Of a stretch of 18,328 bases of DNA, positions 1 to 7,617 are shown piece after piece. The translations under genes and the position numbers were made by a program. The notes beneath the pieces are model-generated. The model had not been told where the DNA came from. It saw nothing but the letters and a program-made list of their open reading frames with translations, and ran no database searches. Source of the DNA: an uncultured Prevotella sp. (GTDB lineage Bacteria > Bacteroidota > Bacteroidia > Bacteroidales > Bacteroidaceae); NCBI GenBank assembly GCA_900542795.1, contig UQPD01000034.1, positions 1 through 18,328 of the forward strand. Direction: 5' to 3'. Numbering within the stretch: position 1 is the first letter of the stretch; the number at the start of each line of letters is the position of its first letter.

Positions 1-24
1 GGCGCATGAAATTTCCTAATAAAA

Positions 25-70
25 CTATCAAATCTCATGCAGAACATTTTTACGGATTTTGAACACCCTA
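25..70 (+). repeat. Dispersed intergenic repeat, copy A
   Basis: The stretch starts CTATCAAATCTCATGCAGAA and ends with CGGATTTTG followed by GAACACCCTA. A close relative lies at 7820-7856 on the same strand, sharing CTATCAAAT, TGCAGAA and CGGATTTTG in the same order and spacing. A shorter inverted copy lies at 7661-7680. Here the repeat also forms a hairpin with sequence before it: GCATGAAATTT at 4-14 pairs with AAATCTCATGC at 30-40 with one mismatch. No coding potential is apparent. It probably belongs to a family of short non-coding repeats; whether it does anything is unknown. Confidence 0.5.
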
Positions 71-73
71 TAA

Positions 74-147
74 AATGAATAATGAACAATGAATAATGAA
101 CAGTGCGTAAGGCATGCTCAATTATTCATTATTCATTATTCATTATC
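74..147. repeat. Inverted heptamer-repeat hairpin element, copy 1
   Basis: Four AATGAAY heptamers (74-101) are followed by a unique core, GTGCGTAAGGCATGCTCA (103-120), and then by three ATTCATT heptamers (124-144), the reverse complement of the left units. The whole can fold into a long AT-rich hairpin around a GCATGC core. The right arm runs to within one base of the nuclease stop codon (146-148), so the transcript of that gene would end with this structure. It could act as terminator or 3'-end stabiliser. A second element with the same architecture and nearly the same core is at 15222-15301. Confidence 0.75.
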
Positions 148-1111
148 ACTTCGCTCCCCATTCTGTAGGGTTGCATCGTGACTCAGTTTTTTCTTCGGCT
201 GCATCGGGCAAGTTGGGGAAGAAGTCAATGCCTGTAAGTTCTTCGAGTTTATTGACTGTAACTGCATGTTTGGCGATTTCGCTCAAAGGTGCTTTATTCT
301 TGTAGTCGTAGCCATACTCCTTGTGCTCCATCCAGAAACCAATAGAGCTATATGCATTGTTCTTTACCTTGAGCAATGCCATGTAGTAGTATTTAGGTAC
401 TGCTACTTTTTTGCCATTACTGCGCGTAATGTAGTTTATAATTTGGTCGTTCTTGATAGTGCCACCTTTCACTACATAGAGCGTGTCGGCAAATGAGGCA
501 TTGCGACCGCACTGTTGCACTAAGCCCTCAAGTGTTACCCAATAGCCTTGGTTGAACGAAGACTTTTGTGGTGACATATTCGTCATGTAAAAAGTCTGTT
601 CGTTGGCTGTGGTGTTATATACACGGTCAGCAGATGCACAAAGGTGTCCACGGTCATAACCTCTTCCAAATCCACGGCTACCAATGTGGTAGGTGCTGCT
701 AAGGCTTGGGTCGTCTGTAAAGGGCTCGTCTGAACGACCTGTATACTGTTTGCGTGTATCACCATCGAAACGGAAGGCTACCCAACGTGAGTGATATTTG
801 GTAATGTCATACTCTAACATATAGTTGTTTACCTTTTTTCCATTGATGCTCACATCGTGCGAAATGAGTAGGGTCGTGCCATCGTTGAGTACGCGCGGTG
901 TTTCCATGCGCGAGGTAATCTGTGTGTTCGCCGTATTGTTGCTGCTACCCCCAGCGTTACCGCCAGTGTTACCGCCAGCGTTGGGTTGATTCCATGGGTG
1001 ATTATCATCGTCACCGCAGGAGGTGAAAGTAAGGGTTGCCGTTGCTATTACAGAAAGAAACAACAAGCATTTGTTAGTAAAACCCTTTATTCGCTTTGAA
1101 AAAATAGTCAT
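146..1111 (-). CDS. DNA/RNA non-specific endonuclease, surface lipoprotein
   Basis: A secreted nuclease of the NUC1/NucA (beta-beta-alpha metal) family that would cut DNA and RNA without sequence specificity. The sequence gives a lipoprotein signal with LTFTSC (Cys32), an acidic GDDDN after the cysteine, a Gly/Asn-rich linker to about residue 60, then the nuclease domain. The catalytic DRGH motif lies at residues 153-156, followed by the TNMSPQ...FNQGYW segment that carries the metal-binding Asn. I chose the start at 1111 (321 residues). An upstream ATG at 1153 would add 14 residues, but that stretch lies inside a terminator-like hairpin and would displace the signal peptide. It is the last gene of the receptor operon, about 100 bases after the preceding gene. 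Family assignment is secure; surface exposure and a nutritional role are inferred. Confidence 0.93.
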   Translation of the reverse strand: MTIFSKRIKGFTNKCLLFLSVIATATLTFTSCGDDDNHPWNQPNAGGNTGGNAGGSSNNTANTQITSRMETPRVLNDGTTLLISHDVSINGKKVNNYMLEYDITKYHSRWVAFRFDGDTRKQYTGRSDEPFTDDPSLSSTYHIGSRGFGRGYDRGHLCASADRVYNTTANEQTFYMTNMSPQKSSFNQGYWVTLEGLVQQCGRNASFADTLYVVKGGTIKNDQIINYITRSNGKKVAVPKYYYMALLKVKNNAYSSIGFWMEHKEYGYDYKNKAPLSEIAKHAVTVNKLEELTGIDFFPNLPDAAEEKTESRCNPTEWGAK

Positions 1112-1123
1112 TCGGTTTTTGAT

Positions 1124-1177
1124 AAAAATAAAAAACAAGATGCTTGGGCGCAAACAATGTTGAGCCCAAGCACTTGT
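1124..1177 (-). terminator. Terminator-like hairpin between binding lipoprotein and nuclease genes
   Basis: On the minus strand the stem is ACAAGTGCTTGGGC pairing with GCCCAAGCA-T-CTTGT (1177-1164 with 1149-1135; one bulged base), with a 14-base loop. It is followed directly by TTTTTTATTTTT. This is a good intrinsic-terminator signature, yet it lies upstream of the nuclease gene. It may act as a partial terminator or attenuator that lowers nuclease expression relative to the rest of the operon. I found no clear separate promoter for the nuclease. Confidence 0.65.
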
Positions 1178-1210
1178 TTAGAAATAAATAATGCGTGTAG
1201 ACTTATGTTA

Positions 1211-2467
1211 TTACTTTACACGGTGGATAGCAGCAGCAATTCCGCCATTTGTGGTAACGAGTGAGAAGTCGTCAACCAACTTGTCTGAAGTTTTAGCGTA
1301 TGAAGTTGTTTTGGGGTTCATTACAACAAAGTTCACTGTGGTTTCAGCCTCGAGTGTAAACTCGTAAGTAACGAGAGTCCAATCGTTAGCTGTAGTTGCT
1401 GTGTAGTTATTGTAGTGGTATGAGTCGCCACCAGCAATCTTGCCATCTTCTACAACAGCATAACCGAGTCTAACTTGACCTTCACCCTTAACATACATGC
1501 TCACGGTGTAGGTGCCAGCCTTGAGGGTATACTCCTTAGAGCCCAAGCGTTTGTTGCTCTTCTCATCGCCTGCTACGCAAATAGAGTAAGTGCCAGAGTG
1601 AGCATCTGTGCTTTGCGAAACTTTTGCATTGCCTGCAGAAGTTGTAGACTTCCAACCTTCGCAAACACCGTCAGCCCAAGTTTCGAAACTACCATTTGCA
1701 AGGAGGTTGTTGCCAGTGGGAGGAGTTACAGGTGTGTCGGGAGTGTCGGGTTTATCAGGAGTACCCGGAGTTTCAGGTTTATCAGGCGTTGTAGTGCCAC
1801 CATTTCCCATAGCAGTACCGTCACCCTTCACGCAGAACTCGTCAACTTCCCAAGTACCAGAAGCTTCGTCCGTGCTTGCATACTTAAATGCAATGTACAC
1901 CTTTTCATTGCCACAGAAGGCAGAGATGTCCATTGTACCCGCATCGATGAAAGACCATGAAGTACCTTCGGGATAGCTCGGTACGTTGATTTGTGTCCAA
2001 GTAGCTGTTTTTACATCACCCGTGTAGTCGGTTGAAGCCCAAACCGTACACATTTCAGAAGGCACGCCCGGGGCAATCTTGTTGATAGCATGACGGAAAC
2101 TGAGCGTAGCCTTTTTGCTGTCCTTCAAATTGATGGCAGGCGAAACAGCCCAAGCTTCACTGGCATTGCTCTTGCTGTTAGCAAATGCAGAAGCTTTGAG
2201 GTAACCCCTACCATTATAAGAATCTTGCTTCCAAACGTAACTAAGGCTACCAGAGAGTGTTACATTCTTAAATTCAAAGCCTTCGGCATCCGTGTCGAAG
2301 TTTGCTGAGAAGATAGTCTTTTCAGTGCCAGTGTTTTCACCACCACCTTCATTACCACCAGTACCAGGATTTGTAGTATTAACTCCGTAGGGAGCAGGAA
2401 CATCGTCGCAAGCATTAAAGCCCAATGTGAGGGCTGCAGCTGCAAGGCATAAAATATACTTTTTCAT
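1211..2467 (-). CDS. Two-domain surface lipoprotein, choice-of-anchor-J-like plus CBM-like
   Basis: A 418-residue lipoprotein of binding rather than enzymatic appearance. Residues 1-20 are a signal peptide ending FNAC; the lipobox is loose but usual for Bacteroidetes, and it is followed by DDVPAPYG. Residues about 50-215 resemble a choice-of-anchor-J / cleaved-adhesin jelly-roll domain (IFSANFDTD near the start, AWAVSPAINL, then TWEVDEFCVKG at the end). A Thr/Pro/Asp linker at about 225-252 made of PDKPxTP-type repeats leads to a second beta-sandwich (about 253-405) that begins NLLANGSFETW, like carbohydrate-binding modules of the CBM4/9 type. No catalytic motif is visible. It is the third gene of the operon, 63 bases after the DUF5689 gene. 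The ligand is unknown; given the neighbours it may hold nucleic acid or matrix polysaccharide at the surface. Confidence 0.8.
   Translation of the reverse strand: MKKYILCLAAAALTLGFNACDDVPAPYGVNTTNPGTGGNEGGGENTGTEKTIFSANFDTDAEGFEFKNVTLSGSLSYVWKQDSYNGRGYLKASAFANSKSNASEAWAVSPAINLKDSKKATLSFRHAINKIAPGVPSEMCTVWASTDYTGDVKTATWTQINVPSYPEGTSWSFIDAGTMDISAFCGNEKVYIAFKYASTDEASGTWEVDEFCVKGDGTAMGNGGTTTPDKPETPGTPDKPDTPDTPVTPPTGNNLLANGSFETWADGVCEGWKSTTSAGNAKVSQSTDAHSGTYSICVAGDEKSNKRLGSKEYTLKAGTYTVSMYVKGEGQVRLGYAVVEDGKIAGGDSYHYNNYTATTANDWTLVTYEFTLEAETTVNFVVMNPKTTSYAKTSDKLVDDFSLVTTNGGIAAAIHRVK
1716..1797 (-). repeat. Degenerate coding repeat for Pro/Thr/Asp linker
   Basis: Imperfect repeats of GG(A/T)GT(G/T/A)TC(G/A)GG and GGTTTATCAGG type units encode the TPDKPETPGTPDKPDTPDTP linker joining the two beta-sandwich domains of the 418-residue lipoprotein. 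Such linkers often vary in length between strains because the DNA repeats can slip. Confidence 0.55.
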
Positions 2468-2483
2468 ATTTTCTTTTTATGAG

Positions 2484-2516
2484 GGATGGTTTCAAGCACA
2501 TAGGTTGAAACCATCC
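2484..2516. other. Intercistronic perfect hairpin
   Basis: GGATGGTTTCAA (2484-2495) pairs perfectly with TTGAAACCATCC (2505-2516) across a 9-base loop, in the 63-base gap between the DUF5689 gene and the next gene. On the transcribed minus strand no T-run follows, so it is not a standard terminator. It could protect or process the operon mRNA. Confidence 0.6.
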
Positions 2517-2530
2517 TTTTAAAATTGTAA

Positions 2531-3538
2531 TTAGTTAGCTGAAATATCGGTTGTGTCGCGCAACTGAATCTGCCAGTTTGTGTAGTAGCTCAAGATACCA
2601 GTATATGAACGGGTATTCTCGGGCAGTTCGATGAACGAAATACGGTTTTTAGTTGAGGTGCGGATAGCTACGGTAGAACCATTGCCCAAAGCCAAGTTAC
2701 GTTCCACGCCATAGCCTGCATCGTGAAGTTCGTAGGGACCAAAAATCTTCTTGCCGTTAGCCGAGAGCGTTTCGGTTTTGCCATACACATCCTTGAAGGT
2801 AGCATCAGAACCTTTGTCGAACTTATCACGGTTTTCTTCAGAAGCCTCCTTAATGTCGCCACGCACAGTTGCTAACATGGGGCAGTTCTCGAAGTTCTTA
2901 TTGGCAGAAGCACGTAACCATGCTTTGCCTTCCTCATCGGTCTTGTCAATCGGTGTGAGTTCAGGCGCATTGGGGTTGGGAGTGCCAACGAGTTGCACAT
3001 TGTTTTTAAGATCCTCAAAGAGCATCGGGCCCAAGTTGATGTTGTTCGACGATGTCTTGTAAGGAGTACCAATGCGCGGAGTCTTGCTATATGCACCCGC
3101 ATAAAGACCCTTAAGATTGATTTTGATGCGCTGACCTAAGGCGAAGTAAGGATAGAGCGCAGTGCTCTTTACAGCCAAGATGATGCACTGGTCGTGCGCA
3201 GGGTCTGTGGCAGCCTTTGAGTCGTCGATGTTACGGATAAGCAAAGTCTGATAGAGGTTGCCACTGATGTCGTTGGCACAAACCACACCTTCAATAATCA
3301 CATCCTCGTTCACCTTGCTATACCAGTTCGACGAGTTGCGCGAGTAGTCGGCAGTTGTATTGTCGGCACAATACTTTTGCTTGACATCATAAATTGTAGC
3401 GTTTACCTTGCCAATGTCGGTTGGGCTTGTCACAATGTAGTTGTCGGTGTTGGGCTTATCAAAATCGTCCATACACGAAGTGGTGCTGAACAAACTGAAT
3501 GCCGCAACAGCTATGATTGATAAATATTTAAATTTCAT
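2531..3538 (-). CDS. DUF5689-type surface lipoprotein
   Basis: A 335-residue lipoprotein. The signal peptide ends FSTTSC (Cys22) and is followed by MDDFD, an acidic tract of the kind that directs Bacteroidetes lipoproteins to the cell surface. The body fits DUF5689: the segment VIIEGVVCANDISGNLYQTL, then LLIRN, and later GQRIKINLKGLYAG, gives the all-beta OB-fold-like pattern seen in that family, covering about residues 40-180. The rest (about 180-335) looks like a continuation of beta-rich domain ending in an NWQIQLRD strand. In my knowledge DUF5689 proteins are often encoded with secreted nucleases, and OB-folds commonly bind nucleic acid, but no function has been shown here. It starts 17 bases after the receptor stop codon, so the two are almost certainly co-transcribed. 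Confidence 0.82.
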   Translation of the reverse strand: MKFKYLSIIAVAAFSLFSTTSCMDDFDKPNTDNYIVTSPTDIGKVNATIYDVKQKYCADNTTADYSRNSSNWYSKVNEDVIIEGVVCANDISGNLYQTLLIRNIDDSKAATDPAHDQCIILAVKSTALYPYFALGQRIKINLKGLYAGAYSKTPRIGTPYKTSSNNINLGPMLFEDLKNNVQLVGTPNPNAPELTPIDKTDEEGKAWLRASANKNFENCPMLATVRGDIKEASEENRDKFDKGSDATFKDVYGKTETLSANGKKIFGPYELHDAGYGVERNLALGNGSTVAIRTSTKNRISFIELPENTRSYTGILSYYTNWQIQLRDTTDISAN

Positions 3539-3555
3539 TGTAGTGTAAGTTTTTA

Positions 3556-6240
3556 TCAGAACTTAAAGCCAATGTTCAAGAAGCCGTTAATGGCGTTGGC
3601 ATAGTAGTACTTCGAGTTCTTCGAGAAGCTATAAGCCTTGGTGTTACCTGTGTTGTAGTTGTCAGAACGGTTCTGTTCATAACCACCCGTTTTAAGGTTG
3701 CGGTTATTGGTGATGTTCTGAACCGAGAGGTTGATGCTCACGCTCTTACCCTTCTTTAAACGGATATATTTACCGATAGAGGCATCGAGCATAAAGCCAC
3801 CCTTAGCTTTCTCTTGCTTTGCACTGTAAGTGTCGATAATGTTACCCTGTGCATCATAGAAGATACCACCCTTAGCGTTCAGGTCTTCCATCTTGGCATC
3901 CCAAGTAGCGTTACCATTCGCATCGATTTTCGGAGTGTATTTGCCAACACCTTCCGACTTAGAGAGTCGGCGATATTCAGAGAAATCAATGTACACGCGA
4001 TCGTAGTAGTTCAAGTTAGCACTGAGGAACCAACCATTCACGTTATAGTTAAAGCCAAGGCTCACAACACCCATAGGCGAACCACTTTCGCGCATGCCGT
4101 TAGCAAGCACAAAGATAGGTGTAGCTTCAGTCTTGTTTGTAACAGGGTTAGTCCATGAGTTAAGCTGCTGAAGTGTAGCAGCGTTCGAACCTTCGTAAGC
4201 TACCTGCGCATCGGGGTTGTTTACATACTTAGCTTCGCCATAAGTACCCACCAACTTCACTGAGAAGTTCGACGTGATTTGGTAGTTGAAGGCAGCTTCA
4301 ACGCCATAGTGCTCACGTTCCACATTGGTCATAGTGAGGTAAGTAAAGCGCGACTCATCGTCGTTATAGAAAGCAGTTTGCTCTACGCCGTTATTAAAGC
4401 GTGCATAGTAACCGCTCACCTTACCCGAGAAGTTGCCAAAACGGAAGGTATAAGAGAGGTCAGCGTGGTAGATATCCTCGTTCGTCAAATTGTTCACAAA
4501 GTCATTTTGCATACGCGGAGCCACAAACGAGTTGCGAGCCAAGGGCGCATTGCTTTCAGCACCAATGCTCAGAGCCAGCGTGTGTGCACCATTCGGACGA
4601 TAGTTCACGCCCATACGTCCACCACCGCCCAAGAACTTAGCCGTGCCACTCTTGCCAAACGAGTTGTTGGCAGCACGACCATTCTTCATCAAGCCTTCGC
4701 GCTGCATCGTCGTACCTTCGGCAAAACCTTGAGCGTTCCATTGCCAATGGTTGCCACTCAACTGATACAAGCCATAAGCGCGAGCCTTGTTAACCAGGAT
4801 GTTGTAGTTATAGCCAAACTTATCATCCACACCAACCTTGCGGTTGGGATTGTTCAAGTCGTTCTGCGCCTCTTGGCTGTCCCGTCCATATTCATTGGCA
4901 GCAAACTTGTCGTAGTCGGTAAATGAGTTGCCCCCAAGCATGTCGGCAAGCGTTTTGTAGTGCATACCCTTGGTGAAGTTATATTGCAAACCGAGGGCAT
5001 ACTTGTTGTGCTTGTTAATTTCTTGGTTAAAAATGGTGTTAAACGTTGCAACCATTTGGTCGTTGTGGCGACGTTCTTGGTAGTAAAGCGTTTCGTCGCC
5101 TTGTGCAGCAGCCGAGCGGTTAACCGCATACATGCGGTCCCAGTCAATCTGGCGGTTAGCCTTGCTTGCAGTCCAATGGTCATAAAGCTTGTTCCAACCC
5201 TCCAACGCCCAAGCACCTTCGGGACTATTCAAGAAGGTAGGATTGTTCATGTCACTGTCATACACGTTGAAGATAGAACTGGGCAAGTTCTTGTAATAGT
5301 CAGGACGTGGGTCGTAGGCATTGCCGTTCCAACCCAATGCGGTTGAGCTATACATAGAATACTTAAAGCCTGCAGCCGTAGTAAGCTTCTTCTTATCGTT
5401 CATCTTCCAGTCCCAAGTAAGGATGGCAGTAGGCTCAAAATCGTTCACCACGCGCGAGTTACGCTTCTCGCCATTTTGGTAACCCCAGTTCGGGTTGTAA
5501 TAGTGCGAGTTAGCAAGCCAGTAAGCCTCCTCAGTCGAGGCTCCTTGCTGTCCACGTTCAGTGGGCGAACCAAAGGTAACGAGCGAAAGTGCATGCTTCT
5601 TACCAAAGCGTTTTTCGGCAGAAAGGAAGTAAGAGAGCGAGTTGTAGAAAGTACCCTCAATAACACCCTCGTTAGCCCAACGATAACCCACCAAAGCAGC
5701 AAATGCCCATCCCGAGGGGAGCAAACCAGTGGCATGCGTAAACATACCACGAGCCACATAATTGCGGTTACAGCCCGAAAGCGTCAATTTGTTACCTGCA
5801 GCAAACTGGCTGGCACGTGCATTCACACTTGTAGCCCCACCAATGCCAGCCACACCAAAGCGGTTAAAGTCGTAAGCAGTTACACCCTCTTGGTTACGTG
5901 TAGCATCGTTCATACCACCAATCATGCTGTAGCCAAACCTTCCCAGTTCAAGGTCGTTAAGCTGCAACCCATTGATGTAGTAGTTGCTATACATGTTGTC
6001 GTAACCGCGCACACGGAAGCGCATAGGGCTAAACAAATAGCCCACCTCCGAGTTGTAAGGGTCACTCTTGGCACCAACGATAGTAGAAACCGCTTGCGAG
6101 GCATCATTATCGTCATCGAGCTGCGACTCGGTAAAAGTGAAGTCCGAGTTGTCAAGGCTCAAGCTGTCGGCAGGAGCTTGTGCCCAAGCACCCGTAGCCA
6201 TGAGCAAGGCAGCTGCTGTAAGTTTTACACCTTTTGTCAT
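3556..6240 (-). CDS. TonB-dependent outer-membrane receptor
   Basis: An outer-membrane importer powered by TonB. From the chosen start it has 894 residues. A Sec signal peptide ends AWA-Q (about residue 20). It is followed by a short acidic stretch (FTFTESQLDDDND), a plug domain with FRVRGYDNMYSNYYINGLQLND, and a long series of beta-hairpins forming the barrel, ending in the aromatic strand FLNIGFKF. It lacks the carboxypeptidase-like N-terminal extension of typical SusC proteins, and no SusD partner is encoded nearby. I chose MTKGVKLTAAALL (6240) because it gives a normal signal peptide; an ATG at 6264 adds 8 residues. As first gene of an operon with two binding lipoproteins and a nuclease, it is likely to import a nucleic-acid breakdown product. 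The substrate is inferred, not shown. Confidence 0.9.
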   Translation of the reverse strand: MTKGVKLTAAALLMATGAWAQAPADSLSLDNSDFTFTESQLDDDNDASQAVSTIVGAKSDPYNSEVGYLFSPMRFRVRGYDNMYSNYYINGLQLNDLELGRFGYSMIGGMNDATRNQEGVTAYDFNRFGVAGIGGATSVNARASQFAAGNKLTLSGCNRNYVARGMFTHATGLLPSGWAFAALVGYRWANEGVIEGTFYNSLSYFLSAEKRFGKKHALSLVTFGSPTERGQQGASTEEAYWLANSHYYNPNWGYQNGEKRNSRVVNDFEPTAILTWDWKMNDKKKLTTAAGFKYSMYSSTALGWNGNAYDPRPDYYKNLPSSIFNVYDSDMNNPTFLNSPEGAWALEGWNKLYDHWTASKANRQIDWDRMYAVNRSAAAQGDETLYYQERRHNDQMVATFNTIFNQEINKHNKYALGLQYNFTKGMHYKTLADMLGGNSFTDYDKFAANEYGRDSQEAQNDLNNPNRKVGVDDKFGYNYNILVNKARAYGLYQLSGNHWQWNAQGFAEGTTMQREGLMKNGRAANNSFGKSGTAKFLGGGGRMGVNYRPNGAHTLALSIGAESNAPLARNSFVAPRMQNDFVNNLTNEDIYHADLSYTFRFGNFSGKVSGYYARFNNGVEQTAFYNDDESRFTYLTMTNVEREHYGVEAAFNYQITSNFSVKLVGTYGEAKYVNNPDAQVAYEGSNAATLQQLNSWTNPVTNKTEATPIFVLANGMRESGSPMGVVSLGFNYNVNGWFLSANLNYYDRVYIDFSEYRRLSKSEGVGKYTPKIDANGNATWDAKMEDLNAKGGIFYDAQGNIIDTYSAKQEKAKGGFMLDASIGKYIRLKKGKSVSINLSVQNITNNRNLKTGGYEQNRSDNYNTGNTKAYSFSKNSKYYYANAINGFLNIGFKF

Positions 6241-6332
6241 GTAGTTAATTGGTTTATGAGTCATAACCCACGCACATTCATGGTTAAAAATTTATGCAAT
6301 GACTTATAACTCTTATATATTCTTATTCGCTG

Positions 6333-6340
6333 CAAAGGTA
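6333..6340 (-). promoter_or_regulatory. Candidate -7 box for the receptor operon
   Basis: The minus strand reads TACCTTTG, a full match to the Bacteroidetes TAnnTTTG box, about 93 bases before the receptor start codon. I do not see a convincing TTTG box at the expected 19-21 base distance upstream. The leader between box and gene is AT-rich with no obvious riboswitch. Confidence 0.5.
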
Positions 6341-6401
6341 GACAAAAAAATAAAGGTTTGTTTTACGAAACTGTGAATTTTGCATACTCCACTGATATTT
6401 T

Positions 6402-6434
6402 ATTGGGAAATGTCGTTTTTTTTTTTGAAATTTG
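6402..6434 (+). promoter_or_regulatory. Candidate promoter of the secreted EEP-family gene
   Basis: ATTG (6402-6405), a 21-base gap and GAAATTTG (6427-6434) each miss the Bacteroidetes TTTG / TAnnTTTG consensus by one base. Transcription would start about 20 bases before the chosen ATG at 6459. It is back to back with the receptor operon promoter, so the two units could be co-regulated. Confidence 0.3.
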
Positions 6435-6458
6435 CACGCAAATCAATCCAAACACATT

Positions 6459-7595
6459 ATGCGAAAATCAATTCTATCGTTTGCGCTCTTCCTTTTAGCG
6501 CTAACCACGCTCACCTCGTTCACCACTCGCAACGAGGCAGCGCAGCAAAAACGCTATGCTTTGTATGGTGTAGCTTTTTACAATCTCGAAAACCTTTTCG
6601 ACACCTTGCACGACGCAGGTAAAAACGATTATGAGTTTTTGCCCAATGGTACCATGAAGTGGGGCAAAATGAAGTATGAAGCCAAATTGCACAACATGAG
6701 TCGTGTGTTGAGCGAACTTTGTACTGACAAGTTGCCGATGGGTGCAGCCGTGATTGGTGTTTCAGAAATTGAAAACAGCAATGTGCTCGTCGATTTGCTT
6801 AAACAACCCAGCCTTGCCAAGCGAGGCTACAAATATGTCAATGTGCCCAGTTACGATCGTCGTGGTGTAGAGTGTGGATTTTTCTATAATCCTCGTTTCT
6901 TCGACATGGAACGTTATTTCTGCGTAGAATATAACTACGGTCCATCAGGTAATATTGACGACCCTATGGTTGGTTTTAAGGTAGACAATAATGGTAAGGT
7001 GCAAGCCATTGAAGGTTTGCAAGGCGACACCACCCACATCACTCGTGGCTTCCTTGTAATGGAAGGAAAATTGGCAGGCGAAAAGATGTTCTTCATTGTG
7101 AATCACTGGCCCTCGCGTGCAGCAGGCGACGAAGTACGTCAGCGTGCAGGTTGGCAAGTGCGTCAATTAAAAGATGCTCTCATGAAGAGCGAACCCGGCT
7201 CAAAGGTTATCATTATGGGTGATATGAACGACGATCCTGGAAATAAGAGCATGACCCTACAGCTTGGTTGCAAGAGCGAGATCAAGGATGTGAAGGGTGC
7301 CGAGGACATGTACAACCCTTGGTACAACACACTTTACAAGGTCGGACAGGGCACCTTGCTCTACAATGGCAAGTGGAACCTTTTCGACCAAATAGTGCTG
7401 AGTGGCAATCTTGTAGGCACAGATCGCACCACACTCAAGTACTATCAGCATGCCATCTTCATGCGCGACTATCTATTTCAGCAAGATGGCAAATTCAAGG
7501 GCAGTCCGCTCCGTACGCATGCAGCAGGCGTATGGCTCAATGGCTACTCCGACCACCTTCCCACACAAATTTATTTGGTGAAGGAAATGAAGTAA
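6459..7595 (+). CDS. Secreted endonuclease/exonuclease/phosphatase-family protein
   Basis: A 378-residue exported protein of the EEP (Mg-dependent DNase I / exonuclease III) fold. The N-terminus MRKSILSFALFLLALTTLTS is a Sec signal peptide with no lipobox. Expected active-site motifs appear in order: FYNLENLF (Asn42), GVSEIEN (Glu103), the NHWPSR motif (Asn215, His216), GDMND (Asp255, Asn257), LFDQI (Asp310) and SDHLP (Asp365, His366). All key positions are intact, so it should be an active phosphodiesterase or phosphatase. The substrate could be nucleic acid or a phospho-compound. A TTG at 6432 would extend the frame upstream, but the ATG at 6459 gives a clean signal peptide. It is transcribed away from the receptor operon; a shared role in nucleic-acid breakdown is likely but inferred. 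Confidence 0.9.
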   Translation: MRKSILSFALFLLALTTLTSFTTRNEAAQQKRYALYGVAFYNLENLFDTLHDAGKNDYEFLPNGTMKWGKMKYEAKLHNMSRVLSELCTDKLPMGAAVIGVSEIENSNVLVDLLKQPSLAKRGYKYVNVPSYDRRGVECGFFYNPRFFDMERYFCVEYNYGPSGNIDDPMVGFKVDNNGKVQAIEGLQGDTTHITRGFLVMEGKLAGEKMFFIVNHWPSRAAGDEVRQRAGWQVRQLKDALMKSEPGSKVIIMGDMNDDPGNKSMTLQLGCKSEIKDVKGAEDMYNPWYNTLYKVGQGTLLYNGKWNLFDQIVLSGNLVGTDRTTLKYYQHAIFMRDYLFQQDGKFKGSPLRTHAAGVWLNGYSDHLPTQIYLVKEMK

Positions 7596-7617
7596 AATCA
7601 GAAACATAAACAAAAAC

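Noticed and set aside
74..147. Heptamer arrays considered as CRISPR-like
   Set aside because: Units are 7 bases with no spacers, the arms are inverted relative to one another, and no cas genes are present.
1111..1153. Upstream start for the nuclease gene at 1153
   Set aside because: It lies within a terminator-like hairpin and places extra residues before a good lipoprotein signal peptide; the ATG at 1111 is more plausible.
5476..6309. A 277-codon open frame on the plus strand
   Set aside because: It is fully antisense to the receptor gene, has no recognisable domain and looks like the usual by-product of codon bias. The same holds for the plus-strand frame at 4279-4926.
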